Assembly: GCA_018402545.1 (NCBI GenBank)
Contig: JAGYIL010000001.1
Location: 992,001 to 1,056,000 of the forward strand
Direction: 5' to 3'
DNA length: 64,000 bases
From: Saccharospirillum sp.
Lineage (GTDB): Bacteria; Pseudomonadota; Gammaproteobacteria; Pseudomonadales; Natronospirillaceae
The notes under the pieces were generated by a model that saw nothing but the letters and a program-made list of their open reading frames with translations, ran no database searches and was not told the DNA's origin. Each line of letters begins with the position of its first letter. Position 1 is the stretch's first letter. The translations under genes and the position numbers were made by a program. Shown in pieces: positions 43,418 to 52,047 of this stretch.

Positions 43418-43597
43418 AAATCAACTATCGCGACAAAGTTTTTAGACTAGGGGTCTGAGTATAGTGACGAACGGTCGATCTTGACAGCCACACCGCTGTT
43501 TTTTTGGGATTGGCTGGCTCAGGCTGAGAGCACCGTCTCGCTTTGTGGCACAAACCGTGCTCGGTCGCAGGCCGGTGCCCATGTTCAGCAATGGCGG

Positions 43598-45391
43598 TCA
43601 GAGTTGCCGCCAGAGGCTTTCGAAACTGTCATCGGCACCAATGGCCTGGGTTTTTTCGGGCTCGGCCGGCTTGTGTGCCACCTTGCGTACCTGGAACTGG
43701 CTGAGAATGCCGGTACTTAGGATGCGTTTGGTGAGCTGGTACTTGCCTTCATTGCCCGAAATATTAATGGTGACCTTGTTGCCCACCTGAAACGGCAGCC
43801 GCGGTGTCAGTACGGAGGCGTCTTGCCCGATCGCCCGGATTTCAGGTATGAACAGGCCGCGCAGGTAGTCGCCGTGCGCGCCGGTTTTGTGCAATTGGCG
43901 AATACCGCAAGGCTGACTGTTCGGTGCAATCAGTTCAACACCCATTTGGGTGCCGCTGTCCTTGCTCTGGCGCAGCCAGCGCACAACACCCAGGTTCCAG
44001 TGTTGCAGTTTCTCTTCTTTAACGGCGACGACTTCGCCGGTTTTCAGGTTACTGGCGGCCTTGTCGGTCCACTGAATGCAGTACCCACGCGGGCTGACGT
44101 TGACCAGCAAGCCGGAGTAACTGGGGTGGTCTTCCTGAGCGTCCTGAGGGAAATCGATGGCATCCTCTTCACTGCCGGGCATGCGTCGCTGACCGGCATC
44201 GAACGACTCTTCCCATACGTCTTTCTGGGATTGTACGGCCTTGGTTTCAAACGCCGCAAAACGCGAGCTTACGGCACCAATAAAGGGGTTTTCGGCATTC
44301 GCAGACTGCCCGTAAAGCTGGGAGTAGAAGCCCACGCCACCGGACATGTGAAAGTGTGTCCCGGTCAGGCCGACGGTGAGTGATACCTTGCCGCTGGACT
44401 GGGTGCGCGAAAATGCACGCTGTTTCATGCCGCCCCAGGACTGTACCAGATGCTCCAGCAAGGCCTGGTTGAAATCTTTGGGCAAAATACGGCTGGGGGC
44501 TTTTTCTTCGACCCCCGCGGAGGCTTGAGCACGTTTAAGTTCATCATGCAGAGGCCTCACCAGAGGCAGCGTATTGATGCCCAGGTATTCCGAGAAATTG
44601 GCTTGCTTGATCAGGTAGCTGTACTGGGGTGGCTGGTCGGTTTCCGGGTTGATGACCAGAACGGATTTTTCATCGGCCACGTCATCGATGTCGAGCAGCG
44701 GCGTCCAGCGGGGCAGGGCCGCGAATACATCGGTCAGTTCACGCTGCAGCAGCTGGTTGGGCTGGCTGGTGCCGAGCAACACGGCCCTGAGGTACACCTC
44801 CTGAATATTGGAGCGCTTGCCCTGTTCGTTCTCTTCGATAGGCGTAGTGTGCAGATTGAACGCCGATGCGATTTGGTACAGCTGGTGTATTTCGCGCCAC
44901 AACCCGGTTGGCGTGGGGATATAGAGCTGGTAAGAACGCAGCAGGCTGGGGATCAGGTCGCTCAGCGTGCGATGAACGGCCTTGGCCATCAGTGCCTTTT
45001 GCTTGATGGTGCCCTGCGCCAGCATATGCTGAACAATGATTTTGTAGCCGATGGCCAGGTGGGTTTGCAGCGCCTGGGCCAGGTTGGCGACCTTGCGCTG
45101 CTGGTCATCGAGCGCAACGCCCTGGTTGAGGTATTTCTGGTTCAGCGAGCTGCATACGTAGTGTATTGGTTCGCGCACCATATCCATCAGTTCCAGGCGT
45201 GAGGCATCGCTGATACGCAACTGATTGAATTCGATGACAGCATGGTAGAGCTGGCGTGACGTCTCCCCGATGTTGGCCATCGGCAAGCCCGTAACCCACG
45301 CCTTGAGCTGGCGGGCATTGGGTTCACAGAATGACAGGGTCGTCAGGGTCTGCTGCGGAATATTGAGATAGTGTTTCGGCCTGTAATCCAT
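43598..45391 (-). CDS. Hypothetical protein with PilZ-like C-terminal domain, fimX neighbour
   Basis: 597 residues, no signal peptide or membrane helix. The N-terminal ~300 residues are mostly helical. A region at about 420–530 contains LLVNVSPRGYCIQW, which fits the N-x-S-x-x-G motif of PilZ domains, preceded by arginines (GQRRMPG), and a second beta-rich part follows. It may therefore bind c-di-GMP, but the RxxxR partner motif is not clear-cut. It corresponds by place to PA4958, between psd and fimX. A CRP-type site lies about 230 bp upstream. The 180-bp gap to fimX may hold a fimX promoter. Confidence 0.7.
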   Translation of the reverse strand: MDYRPKHYLNIPQQTLTTLSFCEPNARQLKAWVTGLPMANIGETSRQLYHAVIEFNQLRISDASRLELMDMVREPIHYVCSSLNQKYLNQGVALDDQQRKVANLAQALQTHLAIGYKIIVQHMLAQGTIKQKALMAKAVHRTLSDLIPSLLRSYQLYIPTPTGLWREIHQLYQIASAFNLHTTPIEENEQGKRSNIQEVYLRAVLLGTSQPNQLLQRELTDVFAALPRWTPLLDIDDVADEKSVLVINPETDQPPQYSYLIKQANFSEYLGINTLPLVRPLHDELKRAQASAGVEEKAPSRILPKDFNQALLEHLVQSWGGMKQRAFSRTQSSGKVSLTVGLTGTHFHMSGGVGFYSQLYGQSANAENPFIGAVSSRFAAFETKAVQSQKDVWEESFDAGQRRMPGSEEDAIDFPQDAQEDHPSYSGLLVNVSPRGYCIQWTDKAASNLKTGEVVAVKEEKLQHWNLGVVRWLRQSKDSGTQMGVELIAPNSQPCGIRQLHKTGAHGDYLRGLFIPEIRAIGQDASVLTPRLPFQVGNKVTINISGNEGKYQLTKRILSTGILSQFQVRKVAHKPAEPEKTQAIGADDSFESLWRQL

Positions 45392-45618
45392 TCAGTGCTC
45401 TACCCAGTGTCTTGCCGAAGTATAGTCGTGTTGCTGCGGTGTCAATGTCATTGATGCTGCCACGGTACTTGTTGGCCGGTCTGGTGCGGGCTGTCGCACC
45501 CTGTATCGTCCAGTGTTTCAGGCCCGATATTACGGTAGATTAACGGCCTATGGCGCCTATGGGAACCAGTTGCTAACAGAAAAACGGCAATTTACGCCCT
45601 TTTTCCGTCAGTCAATTG

Positions 45619-45634
45619 TGTGATGTGCCTCACA
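45619..45634. promoter_or_regulatory. CRP/Vfr-type binding site
   Basis: TGTGATGTGCCTCACA has both consensus half-sites (TGTGA-N6-TCACA) without mismatch, and continues TAT. It lies between the end of epmB and the start of the 597-residue gene (start 45391), about 230 bp upstream of the latter. Vfr controls twitching genes in Pseudomonas, so control of this gene and fimX is reasonable but unproven. Confidence 0.6.
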
Positions 45635-45655
45635 TATAGAGCCGGGGATGGCCGC

Positions 45656-46711
45656 TCAAGCCTTGTTTATCCACCGTTTGTGGTTATCGCCGGGGACTTC
45701 ACGCACCAGTCGGGGCACCAGATAGCCTGGCAATTGGGCTTGCATCTGCTGCCATAGTTGCCGGGCATCCCCGTCTGCTGTATCAAAATGCGCCGCACCG
45801 GCGACGGGATCCAGCACGTGCAGGTAGTAAGGCAGCACTCCCTGGTCGAATAAGGCGTGACTTAGGTCAACCAGCGTATCGACCTCGTCGTTGATGCCTT
45901 TTAGCAGGACCGTCTGATTCAGCAGTACCGTCCCTGTGGTACGCAAGGCAGCCAGGGCCGGATGCAATTCGTCGTTCAGTTCCCGGGCATGATTGGCGTG
46001 TAGCACCAGAACCGTGTTCAGCCGGGTCGTTGCCAGCAGGTCGAGCAGTCCCGCGTCAATGCGGGCAGGCAGCACGATGGGCGTGCGACTGTGAAGCCGC
46101 AGTGTCTTCAGATGGGGGATTTGCTCCAGAGCTGTGATCAGCCCGGCCAGCGCTTTGTTATCGAGGCTGAGTGGGTCTCCCCCGCTGAGGATGATCTCGT
46201 GAATGTCGGGTCGTTCGCGCACATAGTCGAGCGCCGGTTGCCATTGCCGGGCGGTGAGCCGGTTATCCGCATAGGGAAAGTGCTGCCGGAAGCAATAGCG
46301 GCAATGAACGGCACAGGCTTGCGTTGTAATAAGCAAGGCCCGCCCCTGGTATTTATGCACCAGCCCGGGTACCGGGTTATGTGCCTGTTCCTGCAGGGGG
46401 TCGTCGATAAAGCCGGGGCTCGGCTGGCGTTCGATGCCCAACGGCAGTACCTGCAACAGCAGTGGGTCGTTAGGGTCTCCCGGTGTCATGCGGCGGACGT
46501 AAGACAGCGGCACTCTCAGCGGAAAGTGAGGCTCGGTGTCGACGCGGGCAGCGATGGGATGATCGGTCAGATCCAGCTGTTGCAGCAACTCCGGCACCGA
46601 ACGCACCGCTGCTTTCAGTTGCTGTTGCCAGGTTGTAGACCCGGGTTCTGAATGGTCGGAGCTGGAAATGATCAGGGGGGAGTCCACACCGGGGCTAAAC
46701 TCAGTTAACAT
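45656..46711 (-). CDS. epmB: EF-P beta-lysylation protein EpmB (lysine 2,3-aminomutase-like)
   Basis: A 351-residue radical SAM enzyme. The 4Fe-4S motif is [15 protein letters not shown] (CxxxCxxC) at about 135–150, followed by [14 protein letters not shown]. It turns (S)-alpha-lysine into (R)-beta-lysine for EpmA, which attaches it to EF-P. It is shorter than clostridial lysine aminomutases, as EpmB is. It is divergent from efp, with 39 bp between the starts. Confidence 0.94.
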   Translation of the reverse strand: MLTEFSPGVDSPLIISSSDHSEPGSTTWQQQLKAAVRSVPELLQQLDLTDHPIAARVDTEPHFPLRVPLSYVRRMTPGDPNDPLLLQVLPLGIERQPSPGFIDDPLQEQAHNPVPGLVHKYQGRALLITTQACAVHCRYCFRQHFPYADNRLTARQWQPALDYVRERPDIHEIILSGGDPLSLDNKALAGLITALEQIPHLKTLRLHSRTPIVLPARIDAGLLDLLATTRLNTVLVLHANHARELNDELHPALAALRTTGTVLLNQTVLLKGINDEVDTLVDLSHALFDQGVLPYYLHVLDPVAGAAHFDTADGDARQLWQQMQAQLPGYLVPRLVREVPGDNHKRWINKA

Positions 46712-46750
46712 AGCGCCTCTTTGAACAGTGCACTTAGCAGGAAAAGGTTA

Positions 46751-47323
46751 ATGGCCACATATTCTACCAGTGAATTCAAAAGCGGTCTGAAGGTTCTTCT
46801 TGAAGGCGACCCTTGCGCGATTGTTGAGAATGAATTCGTTAAACCCGGTAAAGGTCAGGCCTTTAGTCGGGTCCGTTTGAAAAACCTGAAGACCGGCCGT
46901 GTCTGGGAGCGTACCTTCAAGTCCGGCGAATCCATCGAGGCCGCCGATGTCATGGACATCGATATGGAGTACCTCTACAGCGATGGCGAGTTCTGGCACT
47001 TCATGAAGACCGACGGCTCCTTTGAGCAACTGCCTGCCGATGAAGCGGCGGTTGGCGACACCAAAGACTGGCTGAAAGAGCAGGAGCAGTACGTTGTCTG
47101 CCTGTTTAACGGCACGCCGATTTCGGTTTCACCGCCGAACCACATTGAGCTGGAAATCGTCGAAACCGACCCGGGTCTGAAAGGCGATACTGCCACCGGC
47201 GGCTCCAAGCCCGCCACGCTGGCGACCGGTGCGGTCGTGAAGGTGCCATTGTTCATTAACCAAGGTGAAATCATCCGGGTAGACACCCGGACTCGCGAGT
47301 ACATCAGCCGCGCCAAGCAGTAA
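46751..47323 (+). CDS. efp: Elongation factor P
   Basis: 190 residues from the ATG at 46751, which follows AGGAAAAGG; the track's longer start is wrong. It has the KOW-like N-terminal domain and two OB domains. The modified lysine is K34 in [10 protein letters not shown], the type modified by EpmA/EpmB rather than the arginine type of Pseudomonas. EF-P rescues ribosomes stalled at polyproline. The 310-bp gap after it holds repeat copy F and then a terminator. Confidence 0.97.
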   Translation: MATYSTSEFKSGLKVLLEGDPCAIVENEFVKPGKGQAFSRVRLKNLKTGRVWERTFKSGESIEAADVMDIDMEYLYSDGEFWHFMKTDGSFEQLPADEAAVGDTKDWLKEQEQYVVCLFNGTPISVSPPNHIELEIVETDPGLKGDTATGGSKPATLATGAVVKVPLFINQGEIIRVDTRTREYISRAKQ

Positions 47324-47344
47324 TTCGGGGCAGGTGGCTCTGGT

Positions 47345-47532
47345 CCGCATCGGATACCGGTTGTACCCCTGTGGGGTCGGCGTGAATCCGTCCTTGGAGC
47401 CTAGGCCGCAGGATATGAATCCCATCCATGGGATTCACCCTCCGGGCTCGCTACGCTCATGCTAAAACGCTCCTGGCGTTTTAGTCCCTGCTGCGGACTA
47501 CCCCACAGGGGTACAACCGGCACCCGCCGCTA
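47345..47532. repeat. Dispersed palindromic intergenic element, copy F (long form)
   Basis: Perfect 20-bp arms CCGGTTGTACCCCTGTGGGG (47357–47376) and its complement at 47501–47520. The core has the GAATCCCATCCATGGGATTC hairpin, CTAAAACGC-TCCTG-GCGTTTTAG and GCCTAGGC, in the same orientation as copy A. It lies downstream of efp and before its terminator, so it is probably part of the efp 3' untranslated RNA. Confidence 0.88.
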
Positions 47533-47566
47533 GTCTCTTGGGCGAGCTGCAACATTTGAGATCGTT

Positions 47567-47592
47567 AAACCGCCTTATATGGGCGGTTTTTT
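47567..47592 (+). terminator. Rho-independent terminator between efp and epmA
   Basis: Stem AAACCGCC/GGCGGTTT with a 7-base loop followed by a T-run, 42 bases before epmA. It comes after repeat copy F. Confidence 0.8.
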
Positions 47593-47633
47593 GGTTTTAG
47601 CACAGACAGAAAACGTGTTTCAAAGGCAAACTA

Positions 47634-48590
47634 ATGATTGACTGGGCTCCAACTGCGGATATCGTCACCCTGCATCGTCGTGCGATGTTGATGGCAGCGA
47701 TTCGGCAATTCTTCGCTGACCGCCAGGTGTTGGAGGTGGATACGCCGGTGCTGTCAGTCGTTGGTGTGACGGATGTGCATGTTCATAATTTGCGCACGGC
47801 CGACGGTGGCTTCTTGCTGACTTCACCCGAGTACCCGATGAAACGCCTGTTGGCTGCGGGCATGGGCGACTGTTATCAGCTGGGCCATGTGTTTCGGGCT
47901 GACGAGAGTGGGGCGCGCCACAACCGGGAATTCACGCTGCTGGAATGGTATCGGCTGGGGTGGGATCACCATCAGCTGATGCAGGAGGTGGCGGCCTTGT
48001 GCGCGTGGGTACACCGGGCAGCCGGGGGCTCAGGCTCGCTGGTGTCGACGGTACTGAGTTACCAGGCCGCATTTGAGGGTGCTGGGTTGCCAGACCCGCA
48101 TCGGGCGCCTCTGCAGGCGTTGCAGCAAGTAACGGCGCTTAAGTTGGGTGCTGATACGGCAGACTGGGATCGGGATGCCTGCCTGGATGCTCTGATGGCC
48201 CTGGTGGTCGAGCCGGGCTTGCCGCCTGAGCAATTGACCTTTGTTACCGACTACCCGGCCAGTCAGGCCGCACTGGCGCGTACGCACACCTGTGAGGGTG
48301 TCGAGTTGGGTCACCGGTTTGAGCTTTACTGGCAGGGTATGGAGCTGGCGAATGGCTATTGGGAGCTGACGGATCCGAAAGAGCAAAGACGGCGTTTTGA
48401 ACAGGACGCGTTACTAAGGCAGTCTCAGGGCTTGCCTGAGCCCAGAGTCGATGAGCGTTTGCTGGCGGCGATGCAGGCCGGTTTGCCGGACTGTGCGGGT
48501 GTTGCACTCGGTGTGGATCGGTTGATGATGGTGGTGCTGGGGAAAACCCATATTCGGCAGGTGTTGCCGTTTGATGCCGACCGGGCCTGA
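47634..48590 (+). CDS. epmA: EF-P lysyl-lysine ligase EpmA (PoxA/GenX)
   Basis: A 318-residue LysRS-like enzyme with only the class II catalytic core and no anticodon-binding domain. Motif 2 is in FRADESGARHNREFTLLEWY and motif 3 in GVALGVDRLMMVVLG. It activates (R)-beta-lysine and ligates it to K34 of EF-P. With efp and epmB in one cluster the modification pathway is complete except for EpmC, which is not needed for function and is not seen here. Confidence 0.95.
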   Translation: MIDWAPTADIVTLHRRAMLMAAIRQFFADRQVLEVDTPVLSVVGVTDVHVHNLRTADGGFLLTSPEYPMKRLLAAGMGDCYQLGHVFRADESGARHNREFTLLEWYRLGWDHHQLMQEVAALCAWVHRAAGGSGSLVSTVLSYQAAFEGAGLPDPHRAPLQALQQVTALKLGADTADWDRDACLDALMALVVEPGLPPEQLTFVTDYPASQAALARTHTCEGVELGHRFELYWQGMELANGYWELTDPKEQRRRFEQDALLRQSQGLPEPRVDERLLAAMQAGLPDCAGVALGVDRLMMVVLGKTHIRQVLPFDADRA

Positions 48591-48623
48591 GCCCGGTGGC
48601 CGGAGCTGGGTCGGAAGCCGACC

Positions 48624-49241
48624 TCAGTTTTTGGTTTTGTTGACCAGCATTTCCAGCTTCCGCTTCATGCGGTCTTCAGGCGGCAGGGAATCTTCTGGTT
48701 TGGCGGCTTCCGGAGCGGCCTGTGCCTTGGCTGGTGCAGCGCGATTATCTTTGCGTGCCTTGTTCGGACGCGCGCCGCGGGGCTTGCGGGCCGTCTCAGG
48801 CTTTTCGCCGTCGGCTCGGGGCTTGCGGTTCGCGGCGGGCGGCCGTTGCTTGGCCCGTTCGGCCCGGCGCTTTTCAATGGCGTCGAATTTTTCTTTGGCG
48901 TGGGCAGCGTCTTCGGCGCTCACCTGACCGGCCGGCGTACCGTCGATGGTGACGCGGTCGACCCCTTCCTGCATGCAGGCATAATAGCTGCGTAACCGAA
49001 CATAGACATTCAAAGCCCGGCGAATGCGGGTCTTCGACAGCTTGCCGTCTTCAGCCAGGGCTTCGTGTATACCAATTTTCAGCGGCTTGGGCTTGCGTGG
49101 ATTAAACGCGTCAGGATACAGCTCGCAGAGCTCATCCATGGCCTTCCGGTTGGCGTCGAATTCTTTCTTGCGCTGGGCATCGGTTTTGCGTTTGGCCGGC
49201 GCCTGAGCTGCTTCGGTGTCTGTCGCGTTCTGTTCGGTCAT
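48624..49241 (-). CDS. ProQ/FinO-domain RNA chaperone
   Basis: 205 residues from the ATG at 49241; the track's frame begins inside repeat copy G and is 65 residues too long. A FinO/ProQ domain occupies about 30–115 (LCELYPDAFNPRKPKPLKIGIHE, then RALNVYVRLRSYY). The rest is a disordered basic tail rich in Lys, Arg, Ala and Pro (RKPRADGEKPE). Such proteins bind structured small RNAs and mRNA 3' ends. It is convergent with epmA. ProQ proper is longer, so a minimal ProQ-like protein is the safer call. Confidence 0.87.
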   Translation of the reverse strand: MTEQNATDTEAAQAPAKRKTDAQRKKEFDANRKAMDELCELYPDAFNPRKPKPLKIGIHEALAEDGKLSKTRIRRALNVYVRLRSYYACMQEGVDRVTIDGTPAGQVSAEDAAHAKEKFDAIEKRRAERAKQRPPAANRKPRADGEKPETARKPRGARPNKARKDNRAAPAKAQAAPEAAKPEDSLPPEDRMKRKLEMLVNKTKN

Positions 49242-49370
49242 TATGGATCCGGCAAATTCGTTGAGCGGCGCAGGATACCCCGTTAAACCGGATTTGAAAA
49301 CCCGGATTTGGGCTCGTTTTGGTACCAGAGTGTCGTGTTTACGAATGATTAACCGTTTGCAACGCGGCCA

Positions 49371-49483
49371 GTGCAGGATGCCGGGTAGGCCTGTCCGGGG
49401 GAGTCCGCAGCATGGATGCTGCGGTCTAGGCCCCATGGATGGGTTAACGCCGACCCCGGAGAGGCCTACCCGGCGTCCTGCAC
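49371..49483. repeat. Dispersed palindromic intergenic element, copy G (short form)
   Basis: Thirty-base arms at 49371–49400 and 49454–49483 with two mismatches. The inside has a GCAGCATggATGCTGC hairpin and the block GGGTTAACGCCGACCCC shared with copy D. It lies between the start of the ProQ-like gene and the end of psd. Confidence 0.87.
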
Positions 49484-49532
49484 GGGTTGTGGCACTATAG
49501 CTAGCCTTGACGGTTAAAATTAAGCCACAGAC

Positions 49533-50384
49533 TTATTCGAGTGGCTGTCCCAGTATAATCGTCTCGCCTGGGGCGACTTGCTTTGACCAACTCAAGGCGT
49601 TTGGCTCAAATAACATAACAACCGTACTACCGAGCCTAAACCGCCCCATTTCCTCGCCGCGTTTGAAGGTGAGCTTCGGGTTGTTGTAGTGCTGGTGTTG
49701 AATCTGTCGTCTCATCGGGGCTACCACGCCCGCCCAGGTGGTTTCAATGCTGGCGACGATCATGGCACCGACCAGTACCATCACCATACGGCCGCGCTCG
49801 GTGTCGAATTCGCAGACCAGGCGCTCGTTGCGGGCGAAAAGGCGAGGTACAGCCTCTGCCGTAGTGCCGTTTACACTGAACAGACGGCCCGGAACAAAGG
49901 TGGTGCGCACCAGGGTGCCGTCGCAGGGCATGTGGATGCGGTGATAGTCCTTTGGCGACAGGTAAAGGGTGGCGAATTCGCCGTCTTTGTAGCGACGAGC
50001 CTGTTCGGCATCGCCGCCGAGCAATTCGGTGACGGTAAAGCTTTGCTGTTTGGCCTGGATGATGCGGCCGTCGGTAATGGCGCCCGCCTGGCTGACACTG
50101 CCGTCCACCGGTGAACAGAGGGTGCGGGTGTCGGCCGGAAAGGTGCGAGCTTCTGCTGTTAGTGCACGCGTGAAAAAGTCGTTGAAGTTGCGGTAGTCGT
50201 TCAGACTGGGACGCTCGGCTTCCTCCATGTTCACCTGGTAGTGTTTGGCGAAGGTACTGATAAAACGCCGTTTTAGCGGGCCCCATTCCGATTCGGCCAA
50301 GGCCCCAACCAGGCGCGATAGGGCGTGGTGTGGAGCAATGTATTGGCTGGCTACAAACAGGCGGTCTTTCAAGCTTAAGGTCAT
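49533..50384 (-). CDS. psd: Phosphatidylserine decarboxylase proenzyme
   Basis: A 283-residue membrane-associated proenzyme of the Psd-B type I class. The self-cleavage motif LGST is seen in RFRLGSTVVMLFEP near residue 250; the serine becomes the pyruvoyl group of the alpha chain. It makes phosphatidylethanolamine. The start overlaps the upstream HDOD gene stop (ATGA), so the two are probably translated together. Confidence 0.95.
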   Translation of the reverse strand: MTLSLKDRLFVASQYIAPHHALSRLVGALAESEWGPLKRRFISTFAKHYQVNMEEAERPSLNDYRNFNDFFTRALTAEARTFPADTRTLCSPVDGSVSQAGAITDGRIIQAKQQSFTVTELLGGDAEQARRYKDGEFATLYLSPKDYHRIHMPCDGTLVRTTFVPGRLFSVNGTTAEAVPRLFARNERLVCEFDTERGRMVMVLVGAMIVASIETTWAGVVAPMRRQIQHQHYNNPKLTFKRGEEMGRFRLGSTVVMLFEPNALSWSKQVAPGETIILGQPLE

Positions 50385-51955
50385 TGACGTATCCGGTTCA
50401 GGGCGGTGTTCCAGTCGGCACAGAATTCGCGAAACAGGCGATAATCGGACTCGCCCAGTGGTTCGGGGTCGCCTTTGGCATCGGCGTAGATCATCATTGT
50501 GACCTCGCGGCCTATGGTGAACGACCGCAGAAAAAAGTCCTGATCGTCTGCGGCTTTGAACAGGGCGTCCGGCAGTTGCTTTCTGGCTCTGGCGCGGTTG
50601 TCTTTCCGCAGCCAGGCGGCGGTGACCCGGCGGCTGAACTCCTGCAGGGCGCTGCTGCCGGTAATCGGCAGTTTAAGGTGCTTGAGCAGCAGGTAATGAT
50701 CACAGCCTTCATGGTCGAAGGCCTGCCATTGCCCCTTGGTTTGCTCCATAACGACGATGCGGTGTAGGCCCAGGCTTTGTTGCAGGCAAAACAGAGCGCT
50801 TTCCTGTATCTCGACCGGGGAATGCCAGGTTTTCTGGTTGCGAAACTGCCGGCGCACTTCGCGCAGGCTGTTCAGGTTGACGCTGTGCCGATAGGTGGTC
50901 TCTCCCGACGCTTTGTTGTCCGGTTCCGGGCGAGCTTTTTTAGCCGGTTGCTTAACAGCCGCTGGCTTGGTTGAAGGCTTTGCAGGGGCCTCCTTACGGG
51001 TGTGTGGTGTGGCGTAGGTCTTGCTGATTTCTTCAGCCCAGGCCCGGTCGGCCTCGCTGAAGCCTTCCCGCTGGGCGGCACCCTGAGTACTCACCGGCGG
51101 CTGATGCGCCAGCAGGCGTCGAGCAGCTGTGGCCGCCTGGGGCAACTGGTACTCTCGTGCGGCTGATGTGATCCAGGTTTTTAGCATGGGCCGGAATTCC
51201 GTCAGGCCAAGAGCGATCTCGCCAGTGCGGAACAGGGTGTCGAGTTGTTCGGACTCCCAGTTCTGGCGAACCTGATACGCCAGCTCATGGCTGAACGGCA
51301 GAAAGAACTTCAACGCTGACAGTTTGTGCGGCTGTATGCGGTTTTCGATGTGTTCATTTTCTTCGTTGGTATTGGTTTCCGGAATGGCGGGCAGCTGGAA
51401 ATGGCGACACAGCTCATCGTTCCAGTCGCGCACCGACATGCCAATCATACCTTCGATCAATTTGTTGCGGTTCTCGCCGTGTTCGGCGCGGAACTCAAAG
51501 CCGTCCATCATTTGCGGTTCGAGCAGCCAGAGCGCCCAGAGCCCGACGTCGTAAAACAGGGTCATCCAGTAGTCGGCTTCGGTCCAGGGGATTTGCCGCA
51601 TTTCGAACCATTGCCGCATCAGGCTGGCGGCAACCAGGCTGTCGCCCACTGTGCTTTGTAAACCGGAGAAGGCGGTGCTTCCTGGGTCGAGCCGGGGGAT
51701 GCTTTCGGTTAGCTTGATCAGCCGCTGCGAACCGATCAGGGCGACGGCGTGTTCGAGCGTGCGCACCAGTACCTGCCGGTTCGACATCATGCGATTGGCG
51801 TAGCGAAAAATCAGCATTGCCAGCAACGGATCCTCACTCACCACCTTGATCCAGTCCATCAGGGGGGCGGAGGGTCCGGGTAAGGAGGTTTGTGGCAACA
51901 AGGCCGGTAAGGTGACCGCCTTAATGCGTTCCAGCCATGGATCTTGTGGGTTCAT
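50381..51955 (-). CDS. HDOD-domain protein
   Basis: 524 residues from the ATG at 51955; the track begins at a TTG. An HDOD domain, a catalytically inactive HD relative found in signalling proteins, fills about residues 15–240 (LLAMLIFRYANRMMSNRQV, DVGLWALWLLEPQMMDG). A proline/lysine-rich linker at about 305–355 is followed by a C-terminal GAF-like region. P. aeruginosa has an HDOD gene (PA4955) close to psd, so this is probably its counterpart. Function unknown; signalling is likely. Confidence 0.8.
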   Translation of the reverse strand: MNPQDPWLERIKAVTLPALLPQTSLPGPSAPLMDWIKVVSEDPLLAMLIFRYANRMMSNRQVLVRTLEHAVALIGSQRLIKLTESIPRLDPGSTAFSGLQSTVGDSLVAASLMRQWFEMRQIPWTEADYWMTLFYDVGLWALWLLEPQMMDGFEFRAEHGENRNKLIEGMIGMSVRDWNDELCRHFQLPAIPETNTNEENEHIENRIQPHKLSALKFFLPFSHELAYQVRQNWESEQLDTLFRTGEIALGLTEFRPMLKTWITSAAREYQLPQAATAARRLLAHQPPVSTQGAAQREGFSEADRAWAEEISKTYATPHTRKEAPAKPSTKPAAVKQPAKKARPEPDNKASGETTYRHSVNLNSLREVRRQFRNQKTWHSPVEIQESALFCLQQSLGLHRIVVMEQTKGQWQAFDHEGCDHYLLLKHLKLPITGSSALQEFSRRVTAAWLRKDNRARARKQLPDALFKAADDQDFFLRSFTIGREVTMMIYADAKGDPEPLGESDYRLFREFCADWNTALNRIRQ

Positions 51956-51998
51956 GCGATGCGTGAGCAAAACCTTGGGGTTGCCAGTGAATGTTGGC

Positions 51999-52024
51999 CT
52001 GCATTGCCTGAACAGGCAATGCAG
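51999..52024. repeat. Perfect palindrome after puuD
   Basis: Arms CTGCATTGCCTG and CAGGCAATGCAG (12 bp, perfect) around AA. It lies 24 bases after the puuD stop and 44 bases before the HDOD start. No T-run follows on the minus strand. It may be a factor-dependent terminator or 3' stabiliser for the purine operon, or an operator for the HDOD gene. Confidence 0.6.
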
Positions 52025-52047
52025 ATCCTGTAACCCCCGATTCTGAC

